A stretch of 5,514 nucleotides of DNA from Acidobacteriota bacterium. Lineage in GTDB: Bacteria; Acidobacteriota; Vicinamibacteria; Vicinamibacterales; SCN-69-37. The notes beneath the pieces are model-generated. The model did no database searches and was not told the origin of the DNA. It saw only the letters and a list, made by a program, of their open reading frames with translations. Positions 1 through 5,408 of this stretch are shown in pieces (the stretch's first letter is position 1; every line of letters starts with the position of its first letter). The stretch is taken from NCBI GenBank assembly GCA_024653875.1, contig JANLHE010000487.1, positions 1 through 5,514 on the forward strand, written 5' to 3'. The translations under genes and the position numbers were made by a program.

Positions 1-690
1 CGGGGCGACCGGCGCGGGGGCCGCCGGGGCCGCTGCGGCCACGGCCTTGCCCGCCGCCGCACGGGCCGCCGCAGCCTTGGTCGCCGACGCGCGGGCCGAC
101 GCCGACATCCGCGACGACGCGCGGAGCGCGCGCGCGGCCAGTTCCACCGCCGCGAGCATTTCAGCCTTGATGTCCCGCTCGGATTCCCTCTCGACCTTGA
201 CCGGCACCACCGGCGGCAACAACTTGGCGGTCACCGAGATCCCCTTCGGCGCGTTCGCGACCGCCGACGGGTCGTGGAACTCCCGCACCAGGTCGAAGCC
301 CTCAAACAGCGACCGGTAGGTCCAGATCTCACTCACGCTGACCTTGTGCGCCGCGCAGAACCGTCGCGCGGCATCCACCATCAGCACCGGCACGTACAGG
401 TGGAACGGCACCCGGGCACGGCCAAAGTGCTGCCATTGCGCCAGCGCTTCCAGATTGTTGGTGGACTCCCCCGTCTCGATTTCGATGAGGCCGGAGATCT
501 TCCGATCCGCCCCGGCCAGCAGGACCAGGTCAGGAAAGAACGTCTTCGCGCCCAGTTTGACAGGCGCCGTCTGCTCGTCGCCCACGTTGACGACGACCTC
601 GAACTTCTTTGCGTACTTCGACTGAAGGAACCGGATCAACCGGTCGTGTTCAGCCTGTTCACGTGCGGGACGAATATAAATTGGCGACAC
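1..690 (-). CDS. PD-(D/E)XK nuclease-like protein with Ala-rich basic tail (3' end off window)
   Basis: This frame is open from a GTG at 690-688 to the left edge, giving 230 residues with no stop, so the C-terminus is missing. GGAGG on the minus strand (699-695) lies 4 nt before the GTG; the frame stays open upstream but has no better start. Residues 1-140 look like a restriction-endonuclease-type fold: an N-terminal helix (about 10-28), a strand EVVVNV (31-36), FFPDLVLL with Pro53-Asp54, then LIEIETGES with Glu70-x-Glu72, and further on ALAQW and HLYVPVL. This fits the PD...(D/E)-x-K pattern with Glu in place of the usual Lys. Residues about 178-230 are low complexity, rich in Ala with spaced Arg/Lys, ending in an Ala-Pro stretch, like a histone-H1-type DNA-binding or linker tail. 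Nuclease activity, substrate and cellular role are unknown; no methyltransferase or other defence partner is visible. The fold assignment is inference from motifs. The plus-strand frames over this region are His/Arg/Pro-rich shadows. Confidence 0.72.
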   Translation of the reverse strand, partial: MSPIYIRPAREQAEHDRLIRFLQSKYAKKFEVVVNVGDEQTAPVKLGAKTFFPDLVLLAGADRKISGLIEIETGESTNNLEALAQWQHFGRARVPFHLYVPVLMVDAARRFCAAHKVSVSEIWTYRSLFEGFDLVREFHDPSAVANAPKGISVTAKLLPPVVPVKVERESERDIKAEMLAAVELAARALRASSRMSASARASATKAAAARAAAGKAVAAAAPAAPAPVAP

Positions 691-817
691 GCGGCCTCCG
701 CCATCAATTAGGTCGCATGCCAGAACGAGCCAAGTGCCCGCCCGGCAGGGGGATAAGAGCGTACGTATCGTAGCACTAGTCAGGGCGCATCGGCCCGGAA
801 ACCTGTAGAATCTCGGG
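691..817. promoter_or_regulatory. Divergent intergenic region between nuclease-like gene and response regulator
   Basis: This 127-bp spacer separates the two divergent starts and must hold both promoters. For the plus direction, TAGAAT at 806-811 matches the -10 consensus TATAAT at 5 of 6 positions and ends 6 nt before the GTG at 818. A start at or next to the GTG, meaning a leaderless mRNA, would fit, but no convincing -35 is visible. For the minus direction, a weak TACGAT -10-like element lies around 766-771. The self-complementary CGTACG/TACGTA at 760-767 may be chance. No RNA gene or coding segment is evident. Confidence 0.4.
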
Positions 818-1192
818 GTGGCCCACATCCTCATCGTCGATGACGACCAGGTGGTCGGCGAGACGTTTGCGCGGATGCTGACCTTGTCCGGGTACCGGGT
901 GACCACCGTCCAGAGCGTGGATTCGGCGCTCGCGGCCACCTCGGACGAAGTGCCGGACGCGCTGATTCTTGACATGCGGATGCCCGTGGTCAGCGGCCTC
1001 GACTTTCTGCGGCTGCTGCGGCGCGACGGACGCCTGCGCGAGGTGCCGGTCGCCATCGTGACCGGCGACTACTTCCTGAACGAGCCCGTCCTGGCCGAGA
1101 TGCGGTCGCTTGGCGCCACCGTTCGGTACAAACCGTTGTGGATGGACGACCTGAGCGCCCTCGCCCAGTCCCTGCTGGCCCGCGCCAGCTGA
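818..1192 (+). CDS. Single-domain response regulator (CheY/Spo0F-like receiver)
   Basis: This 124-residue protein consists only of a receiver domain. The acidic Mg2+ pocket is Asp8-Asp9(-Asp10) in ILIVDDDQ, the phospho-acceptor is Asp52 in LILDMRMP, the switch Thr is Thr82 in AIVTGDY, and the conserved Lys105-Pro106 is in RYKP. All core residues are present, so phosphorylation by a histidine kinase is expected. The usual aromatic switch residue three positions before the Lys is a Val (Val102), which is a modest deviation. There is no output domain, so it should act by protein contact or in a phosphorelay; no kinase is in the window. The start is GTG at 818, with no Shine-Dalgarno sequence but a -10-like TAGAAT just upstream, which suggests leaderless translation. 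Only 18 nt separate its stop from the methyltransferase gene, so the two may be cotranscribed; a functional link is unproven. Confidence 0.9.
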   Translation: MAHILIVDDDQVVGETFARMLTLSGYRVTTVQSVDSALAATSDEVPDALILDMRMPVVSGLDFLRLLRRDGRLREVPVAIVTGDYFLNEPVLAEMRSLGATVRYKPLWMDDLSALAQSLLARAS

Positions 1193-1198
1193 TTCGCC

Positions 1199-1202
1199 GG
1201 AG
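1199..1202 (+). promoter_or_regulatory. Ribosome binding site fixing the methyltransferase start
   Basis: GGAG sits 8 nt before the ATG at 1211 (a second ATG follows at 1214). It supports translation of the N-terminal hydrophobic segment rather than an internal start, which matters for whether the protein is exported. Confidence 0.6.
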
Positions 1203-1210
1203 TTCCACGA

Positions 1211-1882
1211 ATGATGTTCCAGTCTCGTCGGCGTCTGCTGGCGCCCGGCCTTGCGGCCCTGGCCCTGATCGGCCTCGGCGCATCGCGCTGCGGCGCCCCG
1301 CCGCCGGAGCCTCCCGCGCCGGCCCGCTCCGCGCCGCAGGAGACCGCGCTGCTGCAGGAGATCAAGGACAAGGACCAGGGCCAGCTGGCGATCTCCGAAG
1401 AGGACGGCCGCTTCCTTCGCGTGCTGGTCGCCACGCGCGGCACCAGGCGGGCGCTGGAGATTGGTGGCGCCAGCGGCTACTCCGGCATCTGGATCGGCCA
1501 GGGCCTGCGGCAGACCGGCGGCCGGCTCATCTCCATCGAATACGATCCCGTGCGCGCGCAGGAGGCCGCCGCCAACATCGCGCGCGCGGGGCTCTCGGAC
1601 ATCGTGCAGGTCATCCACGGCGATGCCTTCGCGGAGGTCCCGAAGCTCGACGGCACCTTCGACATGATCTTCCTGGATGCGTGGAAGCAGGACTACAAGC
1701 GTTTTTTTGACATGACGTTCCCCAGGCTTGACCCGGGCGGCGTGTTTCTCGCCCACAACGTCGTGAACAAGCGCAGCGATATGGGCGACTTCCTCGACGC
1801 GATCGCGGCCGCGCCCGGCGCCTGGTCGTCGATCATCGCGCCCTCGGGCGAGGGCATGTCCCTGACGTACAAACAGCGATGA
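1211..1882 (+). CDS. SAM-dependent O-methyltransferase (COMT-type fold) with N-terminal export-like segment
   Basis: This is a 223-residue class I methyltransferase resembling the catechol/caffeoyl-CoA O-methyltransferase group. The SAM-binding motif I is LEIGGASGYS (82-91), Glu110 in SIEYD is placed to bind the ribose, GDAF is at 137-140, and the family-typical IFLDAWKQDY is at 153-162. In rat COMT the Mg2+ ligands are an Asp and a later Asp-Asn pair. Here Asp156 fits the first, but the pair appears as His182-Asn183 in LAHNVVNK, so metal use may differ. Residues 1-28 are unusual: SRRRLLA (5-11) resembles a Tat motif, followed by a hydrophobic stretch (12-24), Cys27 and a Pro-rich linker (29-42). 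Cys27 is preceded by Arg, so it is a poor lipobox. The protein could be exported or membrane-anchored, although cytoplasmic SAM would then be inaccessible. The substrate is unknown. The gene overlaps the arginase start by ATGA, indicating translational coupling. Confidence 0.85.
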   Translation: MMFQSRRRLLAPGLAALALIGLGASRCGAPPPEPPAPARSAPQETALLQEIKDKDQGQLAISEEDGRFLRVLVATRGTRRALEIGGASGYSGIWIGQGLRQTGGRLISIEYDPVRAQEAAANIARAGLSDIVQVIHGDAFAEVPKLDGTFDMIFLDAWKQDYKRFFDMTFPRLDPGGVFLAHNVVNKRSDMGDFLDAIAAAPGAWSSIIAPSGEGMSLTYKQR

Positions 1883-2799
1883 GCATCAGGAACCGGGCGG
1901 TCCACATCATCGGCGTGCCACTCGACCTGGGCGGCGGACGCCGCGGCGTGGACATGGGCCCGTCGGCCGTGCGCATCGCGGGCCTGGGCGAGCGCCTCGC
2001 CGCGATGGGCTGCGTGGTCAGCGACAAGGGCGACTTGATCACCCCGATCCCGGAAACGCAGGTGACGCGCGATCCGACCAAGCGCTACATCAAGGACATC
2101 GCCAGGGTCTGCACGCGCGTGTATCAGCAGACCTGGCAGTCCCTCTCGGAGGGCGCGCTCCCCATCGTGATTGGCGGTGACCATTCGCTGGCCGCGGGAT
2201 CGGTGGGCGCGTCGGCCGACTTCGCCGCCGAACACGGCGGCGACCTCGGCGTGTTGTGGATCGACGCGCACGGCGACATGAACACGCCGGCCACCACCTC
2301 GTCGGGCAACGTGCACGGCATGCCGCTGGCGGCGCTGGTCGGCACCGAACCCGCCGAGTTGGCGCGCTTGGGCCGTCGCGCGCCCAAGGTGAAAGCCGAG
2401 CACGTGGTGCTCATCGGCATCCGGAACCTGGACGAGGCGGAAAAGTCGCAGATCCGCGCGGCGAAGGTCCACGTCTTCACGATGAAGGACATCGATCGCC
2501 ACGGCATCGCGGTGGTGATGAAGCGCGCGCTGAAGATCGCCACCACCGGCACCATCGGCCTGCACGTCTCGTTCGACCTTGACGTGTGCGACCCGTCGAT
2601 CGCCCCCGGCGTGGGCACGCCGGTCAAAGGCGGCCTGGACTATCGCGAGGCGCACATGGTGATGGAGATGATCGCGGACTCGGGCCGGATGACGGCGCTC
2701 GATCTGGTCGAGATCAACCCGATCCTGGATTCGCAGAATCAGACCGCCGCGCTCGGGACCGAACTCGCGCTCTCGGCCCTGGGCATGGGAATCCTCTGA
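1879..2799 (+). CDS. rocF: Arginase (L-arginine amidinohydrolase)
   Basis: This 306-residue ureohydrolase is full length for bacterial arginases. The predicted reaction is L-arginine + water to L-ornithine + urea at a binuclear Mn2+ centre in the cytoplasm. All six expected metal ligands are visible: His102 in GGDHS, Asp129, His131 and Asp133 in DAHGD, and Asp233 and Asp235 in SFDLDVCDP. Residues matching known arginine-binding positions include Asn135, Ser142, His146 and Asp185, with Glu278 in LVEINP. The N-terminal GVPLDLGGGRRGVDMGP and C-terminal NPILD...TAALG motifs are characteristic of arginase rather than agmatinase. The ATG lies inside the upstream stop (ATGA), with no separate Shine-Dalgarno sequence, so translation is probably coupled to the methyltransferase. 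The tRNA-Lys gene begins 26 nt after the stop. Formiminoglutamase or another ureohydrolase specificity is possible but less likely. Confidence 0.93.
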   Translation: MSIRNRAVHIIGVPLDLGGGRRGVDMGPSAVRIAGLGERLAAMGCVVSDKGDLITPIPETQVTRDPTKRYIKDIARVCTRVYQQTWQSLSEGALPIVIGGDHSLAAGSVGASADFAAEHGGDLGVLWIDAHGDMNTPATTSSGNVHGMPLAALVGTEPAELARLGRRAPKVKAEHVVLIGIRNLDEAEKSQIRAAKVHVFTMKDIDRHGIAVVMKRALKIATTGTIGLHVSFDLDVCDPSIAPGVGTPVKGGLDYREAHMVMEMIADSGRMTALDLVEINPILDSQNQTAALGTELALSALGMGIL

Positions 2800-2807
2800 A
2801 AGTTCGA

Positions 2808-2813
2808 TACAAT
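2808..2813 (+). promoter_or_regulatory. Candidate -10 element for tRNA-Lys
   Basis: TACAAT matches TATAAT at 5 of 6 positions and ends 12 nt before the mature tRNA 5' end. Transcription would start a few nucleotides upstream of the tRNA. No clear -35 hexamer is seen at the expected spacing, which falls inside the end of the arginase gene. Confidence 0.4.
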
Positions 2814-2825
2814 CACCGTTCGGGC

Positions 2826-2900
2826 GGGCCGCTAGCTCAGTGGTAGAGCACCTGGCTTTTAACCAGAGGGTCGCTGGTTCGATCCCAGCGCGGCCCACCA
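2826..2900 (+). tRNA. tRNA-Lys (anticodon UUU)
   Basis: A full cloverleaf can be folded. The acceptor GGGCCGC (2826-2832) pairs with GCGGCCC (2890-2896), followed by discriminator A and an encoded CCA (2898-2900). The D stem is GCTC/GAGC (2835-2838 with 2846-2849). The anticodon stem CCTGG/CCAGA (2851-2855 with 2863-2867) has one C-A mismatch at its outer pair. The loop CTTTTAA (2856-2862) places TTT at positions 34-36. The T stem is GCTGG/CCAGC, with loop TTCGATC (2878-2884). The anticodon UUU reads the lysine codons AAA/AAG. Confidence 0.97.
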
Positions 2901-2923
2901 ATTCAACGTAAACTGCGTGGTTG

Positions 2924-3157
2924 ATGGCCACGTGTCCCAAGTGTGGCGGACACCTGACGTCCCGCCACCGCTGTCGCCGCACGACGGAACAGACTGTAAT
3001 CGATGCCGTGTTGTCGGCCGCCGCCGGCGGCTTCTGGGCGCTGGCGATGGCCGCCCTGTTTGACCGTGGGGGTCTGACGGCCGACGCGGACATGATGTTC
3101 TTCTTTGGCGGCGCGGTGATCGGCGCCACCACGCAGGCCTGGTTGCGCCGGCGTTAG
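2924..3157 (+). CDS. Small zinc-ribbon membrane protein, function unknown
   Basis: This is a 77-residue protein from the ATG at 2924; a TTG immediately before it (2921) is an alternative start. The N-terminus has Cys4-x2-Cys7 (CPKCGG), then His10, His15 and Cys17, enough for a small Zn-binding ribbon. Two hydrophobic stretches follow (about residues 28-45 and 57-72), the second ending in a WLRRR-type basic tail, giving a two-pass inner-membrane protein with a cytoplasmic ribbon. I do not recognise the family. No strong Shine-Dalgarno sequence is visible; GTGG lies close before the start. The gene begins 23 nt after the tRNA-Lys CCA and might be transcribed with it. The coherent Cys pattern and membrane segments favour a real gene, while the antisense frame is low-complexity and its continuation crosses the tRNA. 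Confidence 0.6.
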   Translation: MATCPKCGGHLTSRHRCRRTTEQTVIDAVLSAAAGGFWALAMAALFDRGGLTADADMMFFFGGAVIGATTQAWLRRR

Positions 3158-3176
3158 AGCGCGTTCCAGATCTCTG

Positions 3177-3243
3177 TCGATGGAGGGCACGGGCTTTAGC
3201 CCGTGCCGCACGCCCCGGGCTGAAGCCCGGGGCCTCCGTACGA
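3177..3243. repeat. Two hairpins enclosed by an outer stem (REP/REPIN-like element)
   Basis: Two perfect 10-bp hairpins with 2-nt loops lie side by side. GGCACGGGCT-TT-AGCCCGTGCC spans 3186-3207, and GCCCCGGGCT-GA-AGCCCGGGGC spans 3212-3233. They are enclosed by GGAGG (3182-3186) pairing with CCTCC (3233-3237), where the stems meet and one inner pair would be lost. The outer stem can extend with A-T, a G-T wobble, a bulged A and TCG/CGA (3177-3179 with 3241-3243). The result is a three-way cruciform of the kind seen in REPIN elements, where two REP units face each other. There is no T-tract, so it is not a classical intrinsic terminator, although it lies between convergent genes and may stop or stabilise transcripts from both sides. 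Only one copy is in the window, so a genome-wide repeat is inferred from form. Confidence 0.6.
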
Positions 3244-3254
3244 CTGCCGTTTAG

Positions 3255-3270
3255 CGGACCTGAAGGTCCG
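3255..3270. repeat. Third REP-like hairpin
   Basis: CGGACCT-GA-AGGTCCG is a perfect 7-bp hairpin with the same CT-GA-AG centre as the second hairpin of the neighbouring element. It ends 3 nt before the stop codon of the minus-strand aminotransferase gene (3276-3274). It may belong to the same repeat family and may shield the 3' end of that mRNA. No U-run follows on either strand. Confidence 0.5.
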
Positions 3271-3273
3271 GTC

Positions 3274-4419
3274 CTACCTGCGGGGCGTGCGCCACGCGTC
3301 CAGCGCGCGACTTGCTTCCGCCAGTCCCGCCGCGAAGATGTCCGGCCGTTGCCCGATGCCCAGGCGCAGGTGATGCTCGTACCCGAACGCCGAGCCGGGC
3401 GCCAGCATCACGCTGTGTTCGGTGGCCAGCGCGTCGGCCAGCGTCAGCGAATCCACGGGCAGGTCGTATTTCAGCAGGGCGAGCAGGCCGCCGCGCGGCG
3501 GCGTCCAGGAGAGGACGCCGCGCCACTCCGCAATCCACCGCGATGCCGCCGCCAGATTGGCGACGATGATCTCGTGGTTGCGCGCGACGATGCGGTCGTG
3601 ATGCCGGAGGGCGAGGCACGCCAGCGCGTCGCTGAGTTTGCCGGGACTCAGCGTGATGTAGTCCCGCATCCCCCAGCAGCGCCGGATGACATCGGGGGGG
3701 CCGGCCATCCAGCCGATGCGCAAGCCCGGCAAGCCGTACGGCTTGGACAATGTGCCCACGCTGATCCCGCGCGCGCCCATCTCGACGACCGGCGGCGCGA
3801 ACGGATCGCCATCGGGCACGCTCAGCCACCGGTAGGCCTCGTCACCCAGGACCCACGCCCCCACCGACTCGGCCAGCGCGTAGACGCGCGCCGCATCCGC
3901 CGGTGACAACATCGCGCCGGTCGGGTTGTGCGGCGTGTTCACGACAATCAGTTTGGTCTTCGGCGTGACGAGCCGCTCAAGCGCGTCCACGTCGTAGCGA
4001 TAGCCGGTCTCGGGCCCCACGTGCCACAACGACACGTCGCAGCCGATGGCGCGCGGCACGCTGTACAGCTGTTGATAGGCCGGGTACGGCGCGATGACAT
4101 GGTCGCCCGCGTCCAGCAGCACGTTGAACAACAGGAAGTTCGCTTCGATGGCGCCGGTCGTGACCAGGATCTGGTCCGGCGACACGTTGCCGTACGTCGC
4201 GGCCAGCGCGCTCCGCAAGGCCAGCGTCCCGCACGCCTCGCTGTACCCGAGCGGCAGGTGCAGGAGCGACTCCAGCGTGGCCGCGCGCGCGTCGTCGGGT
4301 TCGAATTGCAGCAAGTCGTGCGTGGAGAGCGGCAGGATGCCGCTTTCGGCGATGTCGAATTTGACGTGGGTCTCGTGCCGCGTCATCCAGCGTTCAAGGA
4401 GGAATGGTTCAATCTTCAT
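3274..4419 (-). CDS. PLP-dependent class I/II aminotransferase (capreomycidine-synthase-like)
   Basis: This 381-residue fold-type I PLP enzyme is full length. The PLP lysine is Lys226 in GTLSKPYGLPGLRIGW, with Arg234 eight residues on as the usual phosphate contact. Asn165 in NTPHNPTG, Asp193 and Tyr196 in GDEAY, and the substrate-carboxylate Arg352 in LRLGIG complete the active site. The N-terminus (FLLERWMTRHE...FDIAESG) and the stretch MRDYITLS (251-258) resemble, from memory, VioD-type capreomycidine synthases, which cyclise a hydroxyarginine. Many uncharacterised bacterial homologues share these features, so the substrate is unknown and ordinary transamination is possible. The ATG at 4419-4417 lies 12 nt after the stop of the MgtE-like gene, with AAGG overlapping that stop as Shine-Dalgarno. 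Cotranscription and translational coupling with it are likely. The gene converges on the repeat-containing spacer. Confidence 0.88.
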   Translation of the reverse strand: MKIEPFLLERWMTRHETHVKFDIAESGILPLSTHDLLQFEPDDARAATLESLLHLPLGYSEACGTLALRSALAATYGNVSPDQILVTTGAIEANFLLFNVLLDAGDHVIAPYPAYQQLYSVPRAIGCDVSLWHVGPETGYRYDVDALERLVTPKTKLIVVNTPHNPTGAMLSPADAARVYALAESVGAWVLGDEAYRWLSVPDGDPFAPPVVEMGARGISVGTLSKPYGLPGLRIGWMAGPPDVIRRCWGMRDYITLSPGKLSDALACLALRHHDRIVARNHEIIVANLAAASRWIAEWRGVLSWTPPRGGLLALLKYDLPVDSLTLADALATEHSVMLAPGSAFGYEHHLRLGIGQRPDIFAAGLAEASRALDAWRTPRR

Positions 4420-4431
4420 GACGCAGAGACC

Positions 4432-5406
4432 TTACACGAAGACCGCGGCCAGATTGAAGTAGATCAGCAGCGTGCACAAATCCGCGGTGGCCAGCACGAT
4501 CGGACCGGCGGCGATCTTGGCGTCCCGCCGGGCCGCGTGCAACAGCGTGGGCAGGACCAGCCCGAGCACGGCCGCCGTCACCATCGAGGCCGCGATCGCG
4601 CCGCCCACGGCCAGCGCCAGCACGGGACTTCCCTTCCACGCCCAGGCGACACCGCCGACCAGCGCGCCCGACGACAGGCCGAGCAGGGCCGCCACGCCGA
4701 GCTCGCGGCGCAGCGCCGGTCCGAGCAGCGCCCACGTGATGCCGCTGCTGTGCAGGCCCTGCAGGGTCAGCGTCACCGACTGCATGCTCACGCTTTCGGC
4801 CAGCGCCAGCACCATCGGGACAAACAGCGCCAGCACGACCGCCGCGTCCAGCAGCGCTTCGTACTGGCTGGCCAGCAGCGCGCACAACATCCCGCCGGCC
4901 ATGTTCGTCAGCAGCCACGGAAAGCGATCGCGGAACCCGAGCCACACCGTCCGGCCCTGCGTGGCATGGACGCCGATGATCTGAAAGATGTCGTCGAACG
5001 ATCGCTTGGCGTGGCCGACCACTTCATCGGTGAAGACCGAGACATCCACCTGCCCGGCCAGCACGCCATCGGCGGACACCACCGGGAACGCGAGGAACCG
5101 CTGGGTGACGAAATACTCCGCCGCGACGAGCACGGTCGCCCAGTCGGGAATCGCGACGACGTCTTCCTGCACGATCTCGCGGAGCGGACGTTCCGGCTGC
5201 GACGCCAGCAAGGCGCGCGTGGGCACCACGCCCAGCAACCGCCCGCCCTCGTCGACGACGTACACGTAGACGATCTCCAGCGACGCCGCGCGCGCGCGGA
5301 GCGCCTCGAGGGCGTGGCCAACGGTCTGTTCAGGATGGAGGCGAACGACGTCCGTCTGGATGTGGTCAAGAACGGAGTCGTGCAGGTCGATCGCGTCGAT
5401 AGACAA
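4432..5406 (-). CDS. Short CBS-MgtE-type divalent cation transporter homologue
   Basis: This 324-residue membrane protein has two CBS domains (about 17-70 and 77-132), a linker helix (about 133-155) and an MgtE-type membrane domain (about 160-324) with roughly five segments. It lacks the N-terminal superhelical domain of classical MgtE (about 450 residues in Thermus), which helps gate the channel. RFPWLLTNMAGG (161-172) and the last segment AAGPIVLATADLCTLLIYF (299-317) follow the family. Asp309 aligns with the pore Asp that selects Mg2+. The usual GGN-x-G-x-Q signature after the second-segment Pro reads AESVSMQS here (203-210), so only the Gln is kept and ion specificity is uncertain. The start is TTG at 5406-5404, because no in-frame ATG or GTG occurs before the first CBS domain. 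It lies 2 nt after the tRNA-Glu CCA. The aminotransferase gene follows after 12 nt. Mg2+ or Co2+ transport is the best guess. Confidence 0.85.
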   Translation of the reverse strand: MSIDAIDLHDSVLDHIQTDVVRLHPEQTVGHALEALRARAASLEIVYVYVVDEGGRLLGVVPTRALLASQPERPLREIVQEDVVAIPDWATVLVAAEYFVTQRFLAFPVVSADGVLAGQVDVSVFTDEVVGHAKRSFDDIFQIIGVHATQGRTVWLGFRDRFPWLLTNMAGGMLCALLASQYEALLDAAVVLALFVPMVLALAESVSMQSVTLTLQGLHSSGITWALLGPALRRELGVAALLGLSSGALVGGVAWAWKGSPVLALAVGGAIAASMVTAAVLGLVLPTLLHAARRDAKIAAGPIVLATADLCTLLIYFNLAAVFV

Positions 5407-5408
5407 AA

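Noticed and set aside
1..150. GC-rich repetitive stretch at the left edge as a possible DNA repeat or CpG-like element
   Set aside because: Its periodicity is explained by Ala, Arg and Pro codons of the nuclease-like gene's low-complexity tail.
274..711. Plus-strand open frames at the left edge
   Set aside because: They have His/Arg/Gln-rich shadow composition, whereas the minus frame gives a coherent nuclease-like protein with PD and ExE motifs running off the edge.
760..770. Palindromes CGTACG/TACGTA as an operator
   Set aside because: They are only 6 bp and occur by chance often; no second copy is nearby.
1286..1300. Lipobox in the methyltransferase N-terminus (Cys27)
   Set aside because: The residue before Cys27 is Arg, which lipoprotein signal peptidase does not normally accept, so a lipoprotein assignment is not supported.
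776..1756. Minus-strand open frame of 326 codons opposite the response regulator and methyltransferase
   Set aside because: It lies antisense to two genes with complete family motifs and shows low-complexity Gly/Arg/His composition.
1693..3132. Long minus-strand open frame (479 codons) opposite the arginase and tRNA
   Set aside because: It is the antisense of a well-supported arginase. It contains the familiar artefact GRAGIEPATLWLKARCSTTEL, which arises from reading a tRNA gene backwards, and it is rich in His/Arg/Asp as expected of a shadow frame.
3186..3233. Hairpins as a CRISPR array
   Set aside because: The units are adjacent palindromes without regular spacers, and no cas genes are present.
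4409..4945. Alternative minus-strand frame inside the MgtE-like gene
   Set aside because: It is Arg/Gly/Ala-rich, has no domain features, and lies fully within a gene with clear CBS and membrane segments.
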